A stretch of DNA of 64,000 nt from Sclerodactyla briareus (Eukaryota > Echinodermata > Holothuroidea > Dendrochirotida > Sclerodactylidae): assembly GCA_026419785.1 (NCBI GenBank), contig JAODTK010005866.1, positions 62,001-126,000 on the forward strand, read 5' to 3'. Positions 61,874 through 64,000 of the stretch are shown piece after piece (position 1 is the stretch's first letter; each line of letters begins with the position of its first letter). The position numbers were made by a program, and so were the translations under genes. Below the pieces are notes generated by a model. That model was not told where the DNA came from. It ran no database searches and was given only the letters and a program-made list of their open reading frames with translations.

Positions 61874-64000
61874 AATTGTTACTCTCCATGTGATACATCC
61901 ACTCCTAGGAGCATTTTGCATTCTGATGAACACACCCAGTCCTATTGCCGAAAAGTACTAAAATCAGTTTTTGACCCCTAAGTGACCTTAATGACCTTCA
62001 ATGACATGGCGGTTTTTATGGAAATTGTTACACTCCATGTGATGCATCCACTCCTAGAAGCATATTGCATTCCAATGAACATGTCCAATGTTATTGCGAA
62101 AAAGGTATAAAATTGAACTTTGACCCCTTGTAACTACCAAAGTAAGTGTCCGATCGAAGCGGGAGTTGTTTCTCTCCATAGAACACACGAAGCTCAATCA
62201 CATATCCAAAAATAACCAGTTTCTATTTTTTTGCCCGTAACTCCTTAAATAAGCACATTTATCAAGATTCGACTTCACCCACATGACCACCCGACAGAGG
62301 TCAAATTCAGGTCAGAGGTCACACACATGCAGGTCAACAATTATATCACAATGGTGAACCATCCAGCCTTCGCAGATATTAAATTTTCCGATTATAGCCA
62401 AAAAACAGTTTTCGACCCCTAAGTGACCTCGAATGACCTTTAATGATATGACAGTTTATATAAGAATTGTTACTCTCCATGTGATACATCCACTCCTAGG
62501 AGCATTTTGCATTCTGATGAACACACCCAGTCCTATTGCCGAAAAGTACTAAAATCAGTTTTTGACCCCTAAGTGACCTTTAATGACCTTCAATGACATG
62601 GCGGTTTTTATGGAAATTGTTACACTCCATGTGATGCATCCACTCCTAGAAGCATATTGCATTCCAATGAAAATGTCCAATGTTATTGCGAAAAAGGTAT
62701 AAAATTGAACTTTGACCCCTGTAACTACCAAAGTAAGTGTCCGATCGAAGCGGGAGTTGTTTCTCTCCATAGAACACACGAAGCTCAATCACATATCCAA
62801 AAATAACCAGTTTCTATTTTTTTGCCCGTAACTCCTTAAATAAGCACATTTATTCAAGATTCGACCTTCACCCACATGACCACCCGACAGAGGTCAAATT
62901 CAGGTCAGAGGTACACACATGCAGGTCAAACAATTATACAACAATGGTAACCATCCAGCATTGTAGTATTCAAATTTTCCGATTAGCCAAAAAACAGTGT
63001 TCGACCCTAAGTGACCTCGCAATGACCTTAATGAGATGACAGTTTATATAAGAATTGTTATCTCCATGTGATACATCCACTCCTAGGAGCATTTTGCTTC
63101 TGATGAACACACCCGTCCTATTGCATAAAAAGTACTAAAATCAGTTTATGACCCTAAGTGACCTTTAATGACCTTCAATGACATGGCGGTTTTTTATGGA
63201 AATTGGTTACAAACCCATGTGATGCATCACCTCCTAGAAGCATATTTGCCTTCCAATGAATTCCATATGTTATTGGCGAAAAGGTTTAAATTTGAACTTT
63301 GACCCTTGTAACTACCAAAGTAAAGTGTCTGATCGAAGCGCGTGTTTTCCCTCCATAAAACCAAAAAGCTGATCACATATAAAAATAACCAGTTCTATTT
63401 TTGGGCCCAAACTCTTAAAAAGCACATTTATTCAAATTCGACCCTTTAACACATGCCACCCGACAGAGGTCAAATTAGGTCAGAGGGCACAACATGCAGG
63501 TCAAAATTATATCACAATGTGAACCATCCAGCTTGGCAGATATTCAATCTCGATTATAGCCAAAAAACAGTTTTTGACCCCTAAGTGACCTGAATGACCT
63601 TTAATGATATGACAGTTTTTTGAGAATTGTTAATCTTCTCTATGTGATACATCACACTCCTAGGAACATTTTGCATTTGGATGAAACACCCAGTGCTATT
63701 GCCGAAAAATTAGTACGAAAATCAGTTTTTTTTGCCCCATAAGTGACCTTTAATGACCTTCAATGACATGGTCGTTTCTATGAAAATTGTTACACTCCAG
63801 TGATGCATTCACTCCTTAGAAGCATTAGCTGCATTCCAACAATGAACCAGTGTCCAATGTTATTGCGAAAAAGTAGTAAAACTTCATCATTTTGACTGAT
63901 TCAGATAACTAATATGCAGATTAGTCCCACAAATTTACCTCAGTGATCGTTGATGCTATTGAATGAGTTATCAGAGGGGACTGGTAGGAGGTCATTCACA

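Larger units (their letters stand above)
60455..63890. repeat. ~592-bp satellite array, about 5.8 units
   Basis: AGCACATTTA marks each unit at 60461, 61054, 61646, 62252, 62843 and 63421, giving periods of 593, 592, 606, 591 and 578 bp. Each unit has two clearly related ~150-bp subunits, starting CGACCCCTAAGTGACCTCG and TGACCCC(T)TAAGTGACC. Both contain TCCATGTGAT(A/G)CATCCACTCC. A third ~150-bp block starting TTTGACCCCTTGTAACT is only faintly related. A fourth block carries GAGGTCAAATTCAGGTCAGA followed by GGTCA. Units 1-2 share GTCGCATATTG and TATGAGAATTG; units 3-5 share GAAGCATATTG and TATATAAG, so there are two subfamilies. Units 5-6 have many single-base indels. Open frames are short and do not persist between units. 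Confidence 0.95.

Noticed and set aside
1-64000. CRISPR array, bacterial operons, rRNA or functional tRNA genes
   Set aside because: No regular short repeat-spacer array, no rRNA-like conserved blocks, and the tRNA-like heads do not fold with a paired acceptor stem.

Overview
This window is nuclear DNA of a multicellular animal. It has no dense ORFs, operons or bacterial signals. What coding sequence can be recognised is almost all broken retroelement protein, sitting among SINEs, foldback DNA elements, microsatellites and degenerate tandem repeats. The mix (CR1/L2/jockey-like LINEs, a Penelope-like element with a GIY-YIG domain, an R2-type LINE C-terminus, hAT-like non-autonomous elements, TGACCT-rich repeats) suggests a marine invertebrate, perhaps an echinoderm or another deuterostome. 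That is a judgement from repeat style; no gene here fixes the species.

Layout. 1-20 kb: no supported gene; two copies of a foldback family built on ACTGTAAA, a second foldback element (10.6 kb), a duplicated block (8.3-9.2 kb), the first copy of a (CA)n-headed repeat family (6.0-6.6 kb), a degenerate ~110-bp minisatellite (14.7-15.1 kb) and large GT and TACA microsatellites. 20.5-22.1 kb: frameshifted remnants of a cellular-looking gene with a nuclease-like GDHD...QVKS motif and an NTPase-like HFFLDE motif. 23-33 kb: tRNA-derived SINEs and several degenerate tandem repeat families. 35-41 kb: a tandem repeat broken by a hAT-like element, an R2-type LINE fragment abutting an oppositely oriented CR1/L2-like LINE, and a 1,036-bp hAT-type non-autonomous element with a perfect 8-bp target duplication that splits that LINE. 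42.9-50.3 kb: a LINE 3' end with an ATT tail, a Penelope-like element lying between two TAA tracts, and a LINE RT fragment. 53.7-56.1 kb: another LINE 3' half and the third copy of the (CA)n-headed family. 60.2-63.9 kb: a 131-bp exon-like block with good splice sites on both sides, followed 120 bp later by about 5.8 copies of a ~592-bp satellite whose units carry internal ~150-bp repeats and clustered AGGTCA half-sites.

There is no operon or pathway to describe. The biology visible here is layered transposon insertion, and the spread of TGACCT/AGGTCA motifs by several repeat families. The best candidates for host coding sequence are the exon-like block at 60,207-60,337 and the decayed gene at 20,529-22,085.
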